From NCBI GenBank assembly GCA_034435615.1, contig DAOTWZ010000044.1, positions 1 to 54,807 of the forward strand: a stretch of DNA of 54,807 nt, in the 5' to 3' direction. Both the position numbers and the translations under genes were made by a program. Positions within the stretch are counted from its first letter, which is position 1. Each line of letters begins with the position of its first letter. Under the pieces are notes generated by a model. That model did not search any database. It was not told where the DNA came from and saw nothing but the letters and a program-made list of their open reading frames with translations. Source of the stretch: H17-190 sp034435615. Its GTDB lineage: Bacteria > Chloroflexota > Dehalococcoidia > SM23-28-2 > HRBIN24. Below are positions 1-7,696 of the stretch, piece by piece.

Positions 1-675
1 TGGCAGACGGACACGGAGGTGGGGGCGGAACGGCTGGTGGAGGCGGGAGGCCGCGTCTGCTACCTCTCCTTCGGCAAGGGGCGCAAGAGCAACGCCGAGT
101 ATATCGCCAACCTGATAGGCCAGAAGCACGGCTCGGTCCTGGAGCACGCCGTCTGGAACTTCATCATCGCTGGCGTCTCTCGCTCCTTCTCCCATGAGCT
201 GGTGCGCCACCGCGCCGGCTTCGGCTACTCCCAGCTCTCCCAGCGCTACGTGGACGAGTCCGACGCCAGCTTCGTGGAGCCGGACGTCATCGCCGAGGAC
301 GAGGAGCTGCACCGCATCTGGCTGCGGGCTATCGAGTCCTCCCGTCAGGCCTATCTGGAGCTGGTGGAGCGGCTGATGGAGAAGCTGCGGGAGGTGCCGG
401 ACCGCACCCAGCGGCGGAAGATGGCCCGTCAGGCGGCCCGCAGCGTCCTGCCCAACGCTACGGAGACCATCATCTTCGTCACCGCCAACGCCCGGGCGCT
501 GCGCCACTTCATCGAGCTGCGGGGCTCGGAGTGGGCGGAGGCGGAGATCCGCAAGGTGGCCCTCCAGGTGCTGCGAATCATGCAGCGGGAGGCCCCCAAC
601 ATATTCGGCGACTACCATATCGTCCGCCTCCCGGACGGGACGGAGGTGGCCCGCACTCCTCACGAGAAGGTGTAA
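1..675 (+). CDS. thyX: Flavin-dependent thymidylate synthase ThyX, 5' end outside window
   Basis: ThyX makes dTMP from dUMP in the cytoplasm using methylene-tetrahydrofolate as carbon donor and FAD/NADPH as reductant. The frame is open from base 1, so the true start lies upstream; a GTG at 19 is the first in-frame start-like codon. Counting from that codon, the family signature lies at residues 63-77 (RHR, then YSQLSQRY). The classical motif is RHR-x7-S; here eight residues separate RHR from the aligned serine. The C-terminal NARALRHFIELR stretch is typical of ThyX. FolD at 1625-2533, which handles the same folate cofactor, is nearby, and a dUTPase supplying dUMP is at 13334-13774. Identification is secure; only the N-terminus is missing. 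Confidence 0.95.
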   Translation, partial: WQTDTEVGAERLVEAGGRVCYLSFGKGRKSNAEYIANLIGQKHGSVLEHAVWNFIIAGVSRSFSHELVRHRAGFGYSQLSQRYVDESDASFVEPDVIAEDEELHRIWLRAIESSRQAYLELVERLMEKLREVPDRTQRRKMARQAARSVLPNATETIIFVTANARALRHFIELRGSEWAEAEIRKVALQVLRIMQREAPNIFGDYHIVRLPDGTEVARTPHEKV

Positions 676-736
676 TCGGACCGCGCCGGGCTGTCGGTGG
701 CTGGCGGCAAGGCCGTACTGTCGAGGAGGTGAAGCC

Positions 737-1144
737 GTGAAGATAGAGGGCGTAGACCACGTGGACGTGGCGGTGCGCGACCTGGAGGGGGCCGTCCAGA
801 CCTGGACGGAGGTGCTGGGGCTCAAGGTGGTCAATCGCTATCGGGACGAGGCCGGCGAGAAGATAAACGTGGCCCAGCTCCAGGCCGGCGACACCATCCT
901 GGAGCTGGTGGAGTCCACCGACCCGGAGGGCCCCGTGGCCCGCTTCATCCGCGACCGTGGCGAGGGCTTCCTCTTGGTCTCCCTGAAGGTAGACAGCGTG
1001 GATGAGGCCATAAGGGAGCTCAAGGCCCGCGGCGCTCCCGTCCTGGACGAGAGGCCACGGCGCATCGGCAACTCCCTCTTTACCTTCGTCCACCCGCGGG
1101 CCCTGAACGGCGTCCTGGTGGAGCTCATCACCCACGAGGGCTAG
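737..1144 (+). CDS. VOC/glyoxalase-fold protein, methylmalonyl-CoA epimerase-like
   Basis: A 135-residue single VOC-fold protein resembling methylmalonyl-CoA epimerase, which interconverts R- and S-methylmalonyl-CoA. The start is well placed, with GAGGAGGTGAAGCC just upstream. The N-terminal DHVDVAVRDLE and the C-terminal NGVLVELI supply the first His and last Glu metal ligands of the family. The block GEGFLLVSLKV has Leu where epimerases carry a metal-binding His (GEGLHH). It is followed 10 bp later by a shorter-motif paralogue, so the pair is probably one transcript from a tandem duplication. Enzymatic function is therefore uncertain: it may act on another CoA or small substrate, or bind a ligand without catalysis. 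Confidence 0.75.
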   Translation: MKIEGVDHVDVAVRDLEGAVQTWTEVLGLKVVNRYRDEAGEKINVAQLQAGDTILELVESTDPEGPVARFIRDRGEGFLLVSLKVDSVDEAIRELKARGAPVLDERPRRIGNSLFTFVHPRALNGVLVELITHEG

Positions 1145-1154
1145 GAGGGGCGAG

Positions 1155-1571
1155 ATGGAGATCAAGCGTCTGGCCATAATCTCTATAGCGGTGCGAAACC
1201 TGGAGCAGTCCGTGGCCAACTGGGAGCGCACCCTGGGCCTCCGCCCCGACGTCCGCTTCCACGACGAGCACGAGAAGCTGGACATCGCCCGCTTCTACCT
1301 GGGCGGCACCGCCCTGGAGCTTATCCAGCCCACGGCCGACAACGCTGTCTCCCGCTTCCTGGAGCGCCGGGGCGAGGGCGTCTTCGTCCTGGTCTTCGAG
1401 GTGGACGATGTCCGCCGCGCCATGGCGGAGCTCCGGGAGAAGGGCGTCCCCCTGGTGGAGGACTCCCCAGTGGAGGGGATGGAGGGGAGCTACTTCAACA
1501 TCCACCCGCGGGCCATGAATGGCGTCCTGGTCCAGCTCTGGTCCGGCCAGCTCCTGGCTCCGGCCAAGTAG
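1155..1571 (+). CDS. Divergent VOC-fold paralogue, metal ligands lost
   Basis: A 138-residue VOC-fold protein, clearly a paralogue of the gene 10 bp upstream (shared RNLEQSV/RDLEGAV, RGEG and HPRAMNGVLV blocks). All three readable epimerase ligand positions are replaced: the N-terminal DH is AIIS, the GEGxHH histidine is missing (GEGVFVLV), and the final Glu is Gln (GVLVQLW). AGGAGGGGCGAG precedes the ATG. It probably keeps the fold without the usual divalent-metal chemistry, perhaps as a binding protein or a heterodimer partner of its neighbour. That role is inference. Confidence 0.7.
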   Translation: MEIKRLAIISIAVRNLEQSVANWERTLGLRPDVRFHDEHEKLDIARFYLGGTALELIQPTADNAVSRFLERRGEGVFVLVFEVDDVRRAMAELREKGVPLVEDSPVEGMEGSYFNIHPRAMNGVLVQLWSGQLLAPAK

Positions 1572-1624
1572 CCCCTGGGCGTCCCCTGGCGCAGCCGCCT
1601 CCGCTGTGTTATCTACATAGAAGG

Positions 1625-2533
1625 ATGACCGGACAGACAGGGGGCCCGGCCGCCATCATCGACGGGCGGGCCGTGGCGGCCGCCGTGCGTCAGGAGGTGG
1701 CAGCCGGCGTCCGCGAGCTGGTGGAGCGGGCCGGCGTCACCCCTGGCCTGGCCTTCCTCCTGGTGGGCGACAACCCTTCCTCCATCTCTTACGTCCGCTC
1801 CAAGGGGGAGGCGGCCCAGGAGGCGGGCATCTTCTCCGAGACCTACCACCTGCCGGCCGAGATCTCCCAGGGCGAGCTGATAGAGCGCATCCAGGCCCTC
1901 AACGCTGACCCCCGCTTCCACGCCATCCTGGTCCAGCTACCTCTGCCGCCCCACCTCTCCGAGGACGCTGTCATCGGCGCTATAGACCCGGCCAAGGACG
2001 TGGACGGCGTCACCGCCGTCAACATGGGCCGCCTGCTGCGGGGGGAGCCCTGCCCCCAGCCCTGCACGCCGCGGGGCGTGGTGGAGCTGCTCCTGCGCTC
2101 CGGCCACCGCCCGGAGGGAAAGCACGTGGTCATCTGCGGCCGCTCCAACATCGTCGGCAAGCCCCTGGCGGCCATCCTGATGCAGAAGCGAGAGGGGGCC
2201 AACGCCACCGTCACCGTCTGTCACACCGGGACGCCCGACCTAGCCCGCTTCACCCATCAGGCGGACATCCTGGTGGCGGCCATGGGCAGCCCCCGCGCCA
2301 TCACCGCCGATATGGTCCGGCCGGGGGCTGTCGTCATCGATGTGGGTAACAACTGGATACCCGACCCCAGCCGCAAGAGCGGCCGCCGCCTGGTGGGGGA
2401 CGTGGACTTCGAGGCGGTGAAGGAAGTAGCGGGGGCCATCACCCCCGTCCCCGGGGGCGTGGGGCCCATGACGGTGGCCATGCTCCTCTACAATACCCTG
2501 GAGCTGGCCCGGGCCCGCTGCGGCCTGGCCTAG
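1625..2533 (+). CDS. folD: Bifunctional methylenetetrahydrofolate dehydrogenase/methenyltetrahydrofolate cyclohydrolase FolD
   Basis: FolD interconverts 5,10-methylene-, 5,10-methenyl- and 10-formyl-tetrahydrofolate with NADP+. The 302-residue length is normal. The catalytic-domain motif YVRSK with Tyr56 and Lys60 is intact, as are PLPPHL, the KDVDGVTAVNMG loop, the Rossmann segment GRSNIVGKPLA, and the C-terminal PVPGGVGPMTVAML signature. It is on the same strand as thyX, consistent with one-carbon supply for thymidylate and purine synthesis. Its stop overlaps the 3' end of the convergent gene at 2530-2841 by 4 bp. AAGG immediately precedes the ATG, so the ribosome site is weak. Confidence 0.97.
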   Translation: MTGQTGGPAAIIDGRAVAAAVRQEVAAGVRELVERAGVTPGLAFLLVGDNPSSISYVRSKGEAAQEAGIFSETYHLPAEISQGELIERIQALNADPRFHAILVQLPLPPHLSEDAVIGAIDPAKDVDGVTAVNMGRLLRGEPCPQPCTPRGVVELLLRSGHRPEGKHVVICGRSNIVGKPLAAILMQKREGANATVTVCHTGTPDLARFTHQADILVAAMGSPRAITADMVRPGAVVIDVGNNWIPDPSRKSGRRLVGDVDFEAVKEVAGAITPVPGGVGPMTVAMLLYNTLELARARCGLA

Positions 2534-2841
2534 CGGGACCAGCGGGCCAGCACCTCGCCATCGATGAAGCGGGGCTCCTCCTCCAGGTGCTCCACCAGGC
2601 GCCGGTACCAGCGGTCCTGCTCAGGGTCGTCGGCATTGGCGAAGTAGTCCTCGCGGCTGTCGAAGACCACCACCCCTATCAGCTCGTTCGGGTTCTGCTC
2701 GTTACGGTAGAGGTAGGAGGCGACGAAGCCCTTCACCCTGGGCGCCCGCTCGCGGGCCCAGTCGTCCATGAGGCCCAGCACCGCCTCCTCCTGCCCTGTC
2801 TTGGGGTGGAGGAGCATTATCGTCCCGAACATCCCCAGCAT
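2530..2841 (-). CDS. Small dimeric alpha/beta-barrel-like protein (ABM-type), function unknown
   Basis: A 103-residue cytoplasmic protein. The opening FGTIMLLHPKTGQEEAVLGLMDDW, followed by a strand-rich middle (ASYLYRN, LIGVVVFDS) and a helix, looks like a ferredoxin-like dimeric alpha/beta barrel of the antibiotic-biosynthesis-monooxygenase type. This is a fold guess. A second ATG three codons in (ends at 2832) has a GGGG ribosome site about 9 nt upstream and may be the real start. Its stop overlaps the end of folD. It lies downstream of the DUF2182 gene on the same strand (33-bp gap) and may be the last gene of that transcript. Confidence 0.6.
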   Translation of the reverse strand: MLGMFGTIMLLHPKTGQEEAVLGLMDDWARERAPRVKGFVASYLYRNEQNPNELIGVVVFDSREDYFANADDPEQDRWYRRLVEHLEEEPRFIDGEVLARWSR

Positions 2842-2874
2842 CCCCTTTCTTCTCGTTCGCGGCCGGGCTCGGGG

Positions 2875-3639
2875 TCACATCATGGTGGGCAGCACCCCCG
2901 GGTTCAGGATGGCCAGGGCGCCATAGGCCATGAGGACGAGGGCCGCCGCCAGGCCCGCCTGTCGCCCCAGGGGGAGCGCCTTCTCGGCGAAGATGAGGAG
3001 GGTGATGAGGGCCATCACTCCCACGTTCATCACACCCAGGGGGAAGAGGATGACGAAGAGGAGCCAGCAGCAGCCCAGGCAGTAGCCGCCGTGCTCCAGC
3101 CCCATGCGGAAGGAGCCCCAGTAGCCGTCCCGCCAGGAGCCCAGGATGAAGGCCACGGGGGAGCGGCACTTGCTCAGGCAGACGTGCTTGAGAGGCGAGA
3201 GCTGGTAGAGGCCGGCCAGCACCAGCACCGCCCCGCCGATACGCCCGGCGTTCTCCATGAGCCAGGGAGAGCGACCCGCCAGGGACTCGGCGCCCACGGC
3301 GACGCCGTAGGCCGCCGCCCCGAAGGCTACCCACACCGTCAGGTAGGCCGCCACGAAGACCCAGGTGGGGACATAGGGCTGTCCCCGCTCTCGCTTGCTG
3401 GCGTGCACCCTGGCGAAGGTGAGGATCATGGGCGCCGCCGTGGGGAACATCATGGCCACCATCATGACCACCCACAGGGCGAGAAAGAGGGGAGCGGTCA
3501 TCCCCATGGTGAGGCCCATCATCTCCTCGTCCATGGCGCGGGACTGCCACAGCAGGACGGCCCAGGAGGCCGCCGCCAGGGCCAGGAGGGAGAAGAGGAT
3601 CAGGTTCCGCTCGCGGGCCAGGGGGACTTCATAGGCCAT
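2875..3639 (-). CDS. DUF2182 predicted metal-binding integral membrane protein
   Basis: A 254-residue polytopic membrane protein with about six hydrophobic segments. The DUF2182 hallmarks are visible: WVVMMVAMMFPTAAP in the second segment, then YQLSPLKHVCLSKCRSP and GGYCLGCCW with paired cysteines. These Met/Cys/His-rich motifs underlie the predicted metal binding; the biochemical role is unknown. I chose the ATG at 3639 because GGAGG lies 7 nt upstream; two further in-frame starts lie at 3645 (overlapping the RidA stop as ATGA) and 3672. It directly follows RidA and is translationally linked to it. DUF2182 genes often neighbour DUF1326 genes, as here. Confidence 0.85.
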   Translation of the reverse strand: MAYEVPLARERNLILFSLLALAAASWAVLLWQSRAMDEEMMGLTMGMTAPLFLALWVVMMVAMMFPTAAPMILTFARVHASKRERGQPYVPTWVFVAAYLTVWVAFGAAAYGVAVGAESLAGRSPWLMENAGRIGGAVLVLAGLYQLSPLKHVCLSKCRSPVAFILGSWRDGYWGSFRMGLEHGGYCLGCCWLLFVILFPLGVMNVGVMALITLLIFAEKALPLGRQAGLAAALVLMAYGALAILNPGVLPTMM

Positions 3640-3641
3640 GG

Positions 3642-4016
3642 TCATTCCTCCTCTTCCACTTCCGCCACACACTCTATCTCCACCAGCAGGCCGGGCAGGG
3701 CCAGCGCCGAGACCCCCACCGAGGAGCGGGCGGGGGGCTCCTTGGGGAAGTACTCCTGATAGACCCGGTTCATGGCCGGCCAGAGGGAGATGTCCGTCAG
3801 GAAGACCGTCACCTTCACCACCCGCTCCAGGGAGCTACCCGCCCGCTCCAGGATGTCGCGGATGTTCTCCAGGGCGAAGCGCGTCTGCTCCTCTATCCCC
3901 TGGCCCAGCCTGCCGTCCCGGTATCCCACCTGTCCGGAGACGAAGAGGAGGTTACCGGTGCGCACCGCGGCGGAGAAGGGATAGGGCAGGTCGCTGGGGT
4001 AGCTCTTCTTGACCAT
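3642..4016 (-). CDS. RidA/YjgF/YER057c/UK114 family protein
   Basis: A 124-residue single Rid domain. RidA proteins form homotrimers and hydrolyse reactive enamine/imine intermediates such as 2-aminoacrylate. FVSGQVG, the FALENIRDILERAG helix, and PPARSSV...VEIECVAEV match the family; the Arg in PARS is the catalytic arginine position, so this copy should be active. The ATG at 4016 has AAGGAGG 4 nt upstream and is preferred over a 67-residue, GC-shadow N-terminal extension. The stop overlaps an alternative start of the DUF2182 gene. Contrast the triple-Rid protein at 31463-32656, which lacks this Arg in every domain. Confidence 0.92.
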   Translation of the reverse strand: MVKKSYPSDLPYPFSAAVRTGNLLFVSGQVGYRDGRLGQGIEEQTRFALENIRDILERAGSSLERVVKVTVFLTDISLWPAMNRVYQEYFPKEPPARSSVGVSALALPGLLVEIECVAEVEEEE

Positions 4017-4337
4017 GGGGCCTCCTTGCGACATCGAGCGAGGTGCCCGGGGCAGCCGCGCAGCAGGGGACGGCGTGGGCCAGGGGCGCCCTCCGGGCCG
4101 GGGCCGGCGCCGGCCCCGCCGCAGCGGTGCCTGTCCCTGGTCGGTGGGGGTGAGGAGCGTCCCCACCACGGGGAAACGGCCAGGGAGCGGCCCGCCAGGG
4201 AGGGTCAGCCGGGGCATGGCGAGGGCGGAGGGCGCACCGCTCCCCCCGCGGTCTCGGCCCGTGCGGGGAGCGCCCCCTCAGGGGGCGTCCCCACTGGCAG
4301 CGCGGGAGGGCGGTGCCGTCCCCGCTCATGGCTGGCC
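4017..4337. other. Gene-free 321-bp GC-rich spacer with two palindromes
   Basis: No supported gene. Two structured elements stand out. A perfect 20-bp palindrome lies at 4099-4118 (CGGGGCCGGC and its complement). A hairpin lies at 4265-4292, with arms GGGGAGCGCCCCC and GGGGGCGTCCCC around a 3-nt loop and one bulge. The second lies just downstream of the DUF1326 gene on the minus strand and could slow or end its transcription, but no T-tract follows. No clear promoter for RidA was found here. Confidence 0.5.
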
Positions 4338-4961
4338 TCAGGGCCCAGTCCAGCTAAAGCTGGCGTAATCGGCGCACTTGCCGGTGTTGTCCCAGGTGAA
4401 GCCGTGGTCGGTGTAGGTGGTCTTGACGCCGTAGGCCTGGACCGTCTCGGGGAACATGGGGTGGGCGTTGCGCTTCACCACCTCCTCGCCCCGCCTGGCT
4501 CCGGGGACGGCCTCTATGGTGGAGTCCAGTATCCCCGGGATAACGACGCTGCGGCGGCGATCCTCCTTCTGGAAGTTGATGGGCACCACCTTGACCCCCA
4601 GGTTCTGGCCTATGAGCCCGGCCATGGCGGCGAAGGGGCCGCCAGCCTGGCCGGAGAGGATGGCGCCCAGCGCCTCCTGTTGCTGGGGGGAGGCCCGCTC
4701 GTCCAGGTAGGCGGCCACCGTCCAGTTCCCCTCCAGCATCGGCCCCGGGGCGTGCAGGGCGACGACGAAGTTGAGGCCGCTCAGGTCGACGTCGCCGTAG
4801 CTCCCACGGTCGATGTGAAAGGCCAGGAAGACGTCGCAGTGGCCCTGGGTGGGCCGTGCCCGCATCATCCCCTGGGGCGATACCTCGCAGGGGCAGACCA
4901 CATCGCAGTTGCAGTTCTCGAAGTAGTCCCCGGAGATGCTCCAGCGCTGTGCCTGTGCCAT
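4338..4961 (-). CDS. DUF1326 domain protein, copy 1
   Basis: A 207-residue protein of unknown function. The N-terminal cluster at residues 17-25 (ENCNCDVVCPCE, pattern CxCx3CxC) with a fifth Cys at 42 is conserved in all three DUF1326 copies of this window and suggests metal or thiol chemistry. The central segment SPQQQEALGAILSGQAGG is another family landmark. There is no signal peptide or membrane segment, so it is probably cytoplasmic. A near-consensus minus-strand promoter at 5004-5032 drives it alone, with about 35 nt of leader. The DUF2182 gene lies downstream on the same strand, a partner frequently seen with this family; the physical link is not shown. Confidence 0.85.
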   Translation of the reverse strand: MAQAQRWSISGDYFENCNCDVVCPCEVSPQGMMRARPTQGHCDVFLAFHIDRGSYGDVDLSGLNFVVALHAPGPMLEGNWTVAAYLDERASPQQQEALGAILSGQAGGPFAAMAGLIGQNLGVKVVPINFQKEDRRRSVVIPGILDSTIEAVPGARRGEEVVKRNAHPMFPETVQAYGVKTTYTDHGFTWDNTGKCADYASFSWTGP

Positions 4962-5003
4962 GCCTCCCTCCTGTGCTGCCCTCTCCTCGCTCAGGTTCGA
5001 CCC

Positions 5004-5032
5004 ATTATAGGCGTCCTCACGGGGCCTGTAAA
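5004..5032 (-). promoter_or_regulatory. Sigma70-type promoter for DUF1326 copy 1
   Basis: On the minus strand TTTACA (5032-5027) is followed after 17 nt by a perfect TATAAT (5009-5004). Predicted transcription start is near 4997, about 36 nt before the ATG at 4961. Confidence 0.75.
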
Positions 5033-5038
5033 CACTGG

Positions 5039-6385
5039 CTACCTAACTCCCACCTCTCCGGCGGCCAGGGGCTGGGGGACGACGGCGTGCCAGCGCTCCA
5101 GGTGCCGGGCGTGGGTCTCCAGGTAGGCGCCGGCCTGGAAATAGGTGTCGTAGAACTCGGTGTCGATGTGCTGGGCCTGCACCAGCACGCTCACCAGCCA
5201 GGTGGGGGAGCGGGGCGGGATGCGGCCGTAGGTCTCGTAGACGTACCGGGCCATCTCCACGATGCAGGCCTGCAGCTCCGGGCTGTAGCGGGCCACGCTA
5301 CCCTTGACGGCGGCGTTGTCCCGGAAGGGGCCGGGCGTCTCCGGGTCGAAGGCGCCGCCGGGGCCGAACTTGCGCCGTGCCAGCTCCGTCACCGCCGCCG
5401 CCATGTCCGGGTAGTAGGGCGGGCAGAGGCCCTCCAGGAGGCCGTCCAGCCCCACCGGGTTGGGGAGGGGCCAGCGAGGGTCCCGCAGGAAGCGGAAGCC
5501 CAGGCCGGGGACGCCGCGCTCGGCGTAGAGGCCCAGGATGGAGTAGGGGTTGACGCCTGTGTACATCCAGCCTCCCAGCCCCATGGCCTGGAGGACGAGG
5601 ACGATATTGTGCCCCATGATGGCCAGAGAGGTGGCGGCAGAGGTCACCACGTCCTGCTCCACCAGCGAGAGGAGGGCGCGCCGGCGCTCCTGGAGGAGGC
5701 CGGAGCGCAGGAAGGGGCCCAGGTCGCCGGCGGGGACGTTGCCGGCGTAGTCGTCCAGGAGGACCTGCCCCTGCTGGACGACGATGGCCAGGACGGAGAG
5801 GAAGTACTCGGACATGTCGAAGACCGGTATGAAGAGGGTGGAGCCCGGGAAGTTGGCGTTCCAGCGGTTGTGCTCGAAGATGTGGGGGTACTCGCGGGGG
5901 AGGTGGAGGCGCTGGTCGCTCAGCTTCACGATGGCGCGGCGGCAGCCCTCCAGGAGCCGCTCCACGTCCCCGGCCTCCTCCACCTCCCGCTGGCGGGCGG
6001 GGGCCAGGTCGCGGGTGCGCACCAGGTAGGTGCCTTCGTCGTCGGTGTAGAAGAGCTCGGCGCTGCCCACGCCAGCGCCGGTGGGGAAGGTGCGGCCGCC
6101 CAGCCGCACCGGGTAGTTGGCGACGCCGCCGGTGGTGGGTGTGTAGGGTATGCCGAAGTTCCAGCCCGTCACCCCGGTGGCGGCGGCGATGAGCACCGCC
6201 TGCTCCAGCTCCGTCAGGGGCAGGGGCTGGTGGCGGGATCTGTAGGCCAGCGCCCCCTCCGGTATCTCCATCCCCAGGGCGAAGCGGCGGGCCCGTCGCC
6301 CGAAGATGGCCCTGAGAAGGGGGAACTGCCAGAGCTCCTGCAGCAGTGCCTCCTCGTTCTGCTCCCGGCCCGTCATCTCAGTCAT
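5039..6385 (-). CDS. Uncharacterised 448-residue protein, possible distant nitroreductase/SagB-like N-terminus
   Basis: Not recognised with confidence. The start at 6385 has GGGGGAGG 7 nt upstream; a longer open frame continues antisense to the cupredoxin gene and is a GC shadow. The N-terminal region (RRARRF, PLPLTELEQAVLIAAATGVTGWNFG, residues about 30-78) resembles the opening of nitroreductase/SagB-type flavoproteins. The middle holds a hydrophobic run (FDMSEYFLSVLAIVVQQG) and IMGHNIVLVLQAMGLGGWMYTGVNP. No signal peptide or clear transmembrane array is seen. It is transcribed after the cupredoxin lipoprotein gene with a 146-bp gap containing an inverted repeat, so it may be separately controlled. 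Oxidoreductase activity is a guess. Confidence 0.8.
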   Translation of the reverse strand: MTEMTGREQNEEALLQELWQFPLLRAIFGRRARRFALGMEIPEGALAYRSRHQPLPLTELEQAVLIAAATGVTGWNFGIPYTPTTGGVANYPVRLGGRTFPTGAGVGSAELFYTDDEGTYLVRTRDLAPARQREVEEAGDVERLLEGCRRAIVKLSDQRLHLPREYPHIFEHNRWNANFPGSTLFIPVFDMSEYFLSVLAIVVQQGQVLLDDYAGNVPAGDLGPFLRSGLLQERRRALLSLVEQDVVTSAATSLAIMGHNIVLVLQAMGLGGWMYTGVNPYSILGLYAERGVPGLGFRFLRDPRWPLPNPVGLDGLLEGLCPPYYPDMAAAVTELARRKFGPGGAFDPETPGPFRDNAAVKGSVARYSPELQACIVEMARYVYETYGRIPPRSPTWLVSVLVQAQHIDTEFYDTYFQAGAYLETHARHLERWHAVVPQPLAAGEVGVR

Positions 6386-6421
6386 GGTGCGACCTCCCCC
6401 ATCTGCCGATCGCTGTGAGGT

Positions 6422-6437
6422 TTTACCATATTGTAAA
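6422..6437. promoter_or_regulatory. Inverted repeat TTTAC-n6-GTAAA upstream of the 5039-6385 gene
   Basis: Arms TTTAC and GTAAA flank a 6-nt centre, in an AT-rich patch 37 nt before the start at 6385. The minus strand reads TACAAT at 6435-6430, a plausible -10 box overlapped by the repeat. No good -35 was found, so this is a tentative operator/promoter. Confidence 0.35.
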
Positions 6438-6531
6438 GGCAAATGGGCGAGTCCTGACCACTTTCGTGGCGGTTCGGCGGCGGGCATCGCTGTGGCGCCC
6501 CCTATCTCTACCGACCGTCCCAGCGCCCTCC

Positions 6532-7584
6532 CTACTGGGCCTGGACGACCCCTGCCATGCCGCTGGGGGCGTGCAGGATGCAGATGTAGGCGTAGCGCCC
6601 TGGCTGGGCCACCACGTAGGTATAAGTGCGGGCGGCCTCGGGCGGGGCGCTCCCCGGCGGGGCGTTGGGGGGCAGAAGGCCAGTGCTGAAGTAGTCCCTG
6701 GCGTTCAGGGTCTGGGGCGATGGCCCCGGTACCACCTGCCCCACCTCGGGCGAGTCGGGCGACGGGGCGCTGCGGCCGCCCAGGAAGGTAGCGGTATGGG
6801 GCGCCCCGGAGTTGTTGATGAAGGTCACCCGGTCGCCCGTCCGCACGGAGACGGGGGCGGGGGCGAAGGCCAGGACGTCGGTGTGGTCGGTGGTGGTGCC
6901 CATCTCTACGTACCAGGTGGTGGTGCCGTCGGCGTTGGCCACCTGCCGCGGCTGCTGGGACATGAGGCGCTGTTTGGCCGACCGTCCCTCCTGGAGCCAG
7001 CGCTGAAGCTCCTCGTCGCCCCGCCGGGTGACCTCCTGCTGGCTGTCGCCCTGGCCGCCCTCCTCCGTCACCGTGACCCTCCCCGTCATCTGGGGGTGGA
7101 TGACGCAGACGTAGTTGTATTCGCCCGGCCGGGCGAAGGTGACCTGGAAGGTTACGGGCCCAGGCCCCAGGGGCTGGAGGCCGGAGTTGACCAGGGTGCT
7201 GCCATCGTAGGGGCCGCTGGGGGGCGAGGGGGCGAAGAACGGTGGCAGCTCCTGCTCGGAGGTGGGGGGCCGCTGCCCGGGGGCCAGGAAGGTCACCGTA
7301 TGGGGCTCCGGCCCGGTGAGGCGCCACTCCACCGTCGTCCCCACCGGCACGGTGACGGACTCGGGCAGGAACTCCAGGACGGCGATGTTGACGTCCTGAG
7401 GATCGTTGAGGCCGGCGCGCAGGGAGATGAGGCCCGGGGTGGCCTGGCCGCCTGGCGTCTCCGCCTCCTCGCCACCGCCGCAGGCCGCCGCCAGGGCGGC
7501 CAGCGTCAGGAGCGCCAGGGCCCAGGCCAGCCGCGAGGGGCCGGCGGGGATGCCTCTCGTGTGTGCTCTCGTCATTCTTTCCAT
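6532..7584 (-). CDS. Two-domain cupredoxin lipoprotein
   Basis: A 350-residue exported protein. A signal peptide ends in a lipobox (LAALAAAC, Cys35), so it is probably tethered outside the membrane. Two plastocyanin-like domains follow. Domain 1 (about 50-175) has His95, Cys160, His163 and Met166. Domain 2 (about 225-350) has His263, Cys335, His338 and Met343. Both sets fit type 1 copper sites (H...C-x2-H-x2/4-M). Each His sits in the PHTxTF context seen in plastocyanin/nitrosocyanin-like proteins. It may shuttle electrons to or from a membrane or surface redox enzyme; no oxidase genes are adjacent. ATGs at residues 1 and 4 are both possible starts. Confidence 0.88.
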   Translation of the reverse strand: MERMTRAHTRGIPAGPSRLAWALALLTLAALAAACGGGEEAETPGGQATPGLISLRAGLNDPQDVNIAVLEFLPESVTVPVGTTVEWRLTGPEPHTVTFLAPGQRPPTSEQELPPFFAPSPPSGPYDGSTLVNSGLQPLGPGPVTFQVTFARPGEYNYVCVIHPQMTGRVTVTEEGGQGDSQQEVTRRGDEELQRWLQEGRSAKQRLMSQQPRQVANADGTTTWYVEMGTTTDHTDVLAFAPAPVSVRTGDRVTFINNSGAPHTATFLGGRSAPSPDSPEVGQVVPGPSPQTLNARDYFSTGLLPPNAPPGSAPPEAARTYTYVVAQPGRYAYICILHAPSGMAGVVQAQ

Positions 7585-7619
7585 CCTTCCTCGCTATGCG
7601 ATGCCTGCGATGAGACGCG

Positions 7620-7653
7620 CCGGGGCCCCAGCCCCCCTGGTCTGACGCCCCGG
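7620..7653 (-). terminator. Hairpin downstream of the 7697-10824 gene group
   Basis: Outer arms CCGGGGC (7620-7626) and GCCCCGG (7647-7653) enclose an inner CCAG/CTGG hairpin. It lies 44 nt beyond the last stop of the minus-strand gene group. No U-tract follows, so factor-independent termination is doubtful. Confidence 0.35.
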
Positions 7654-7696
7654 CCGCGTCCTCCTCCCCATGGATGAGGGCCCAGTGGTAGCCGTC

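Noticed and set aside
4990..5010. tRNA-like TPsiC motif (GGTTCGACCC)
   Set aside because: No anticodon arm, acceptor stem or D arm fits around it; the segment contains the -10 box of the DUF1326 promoter.
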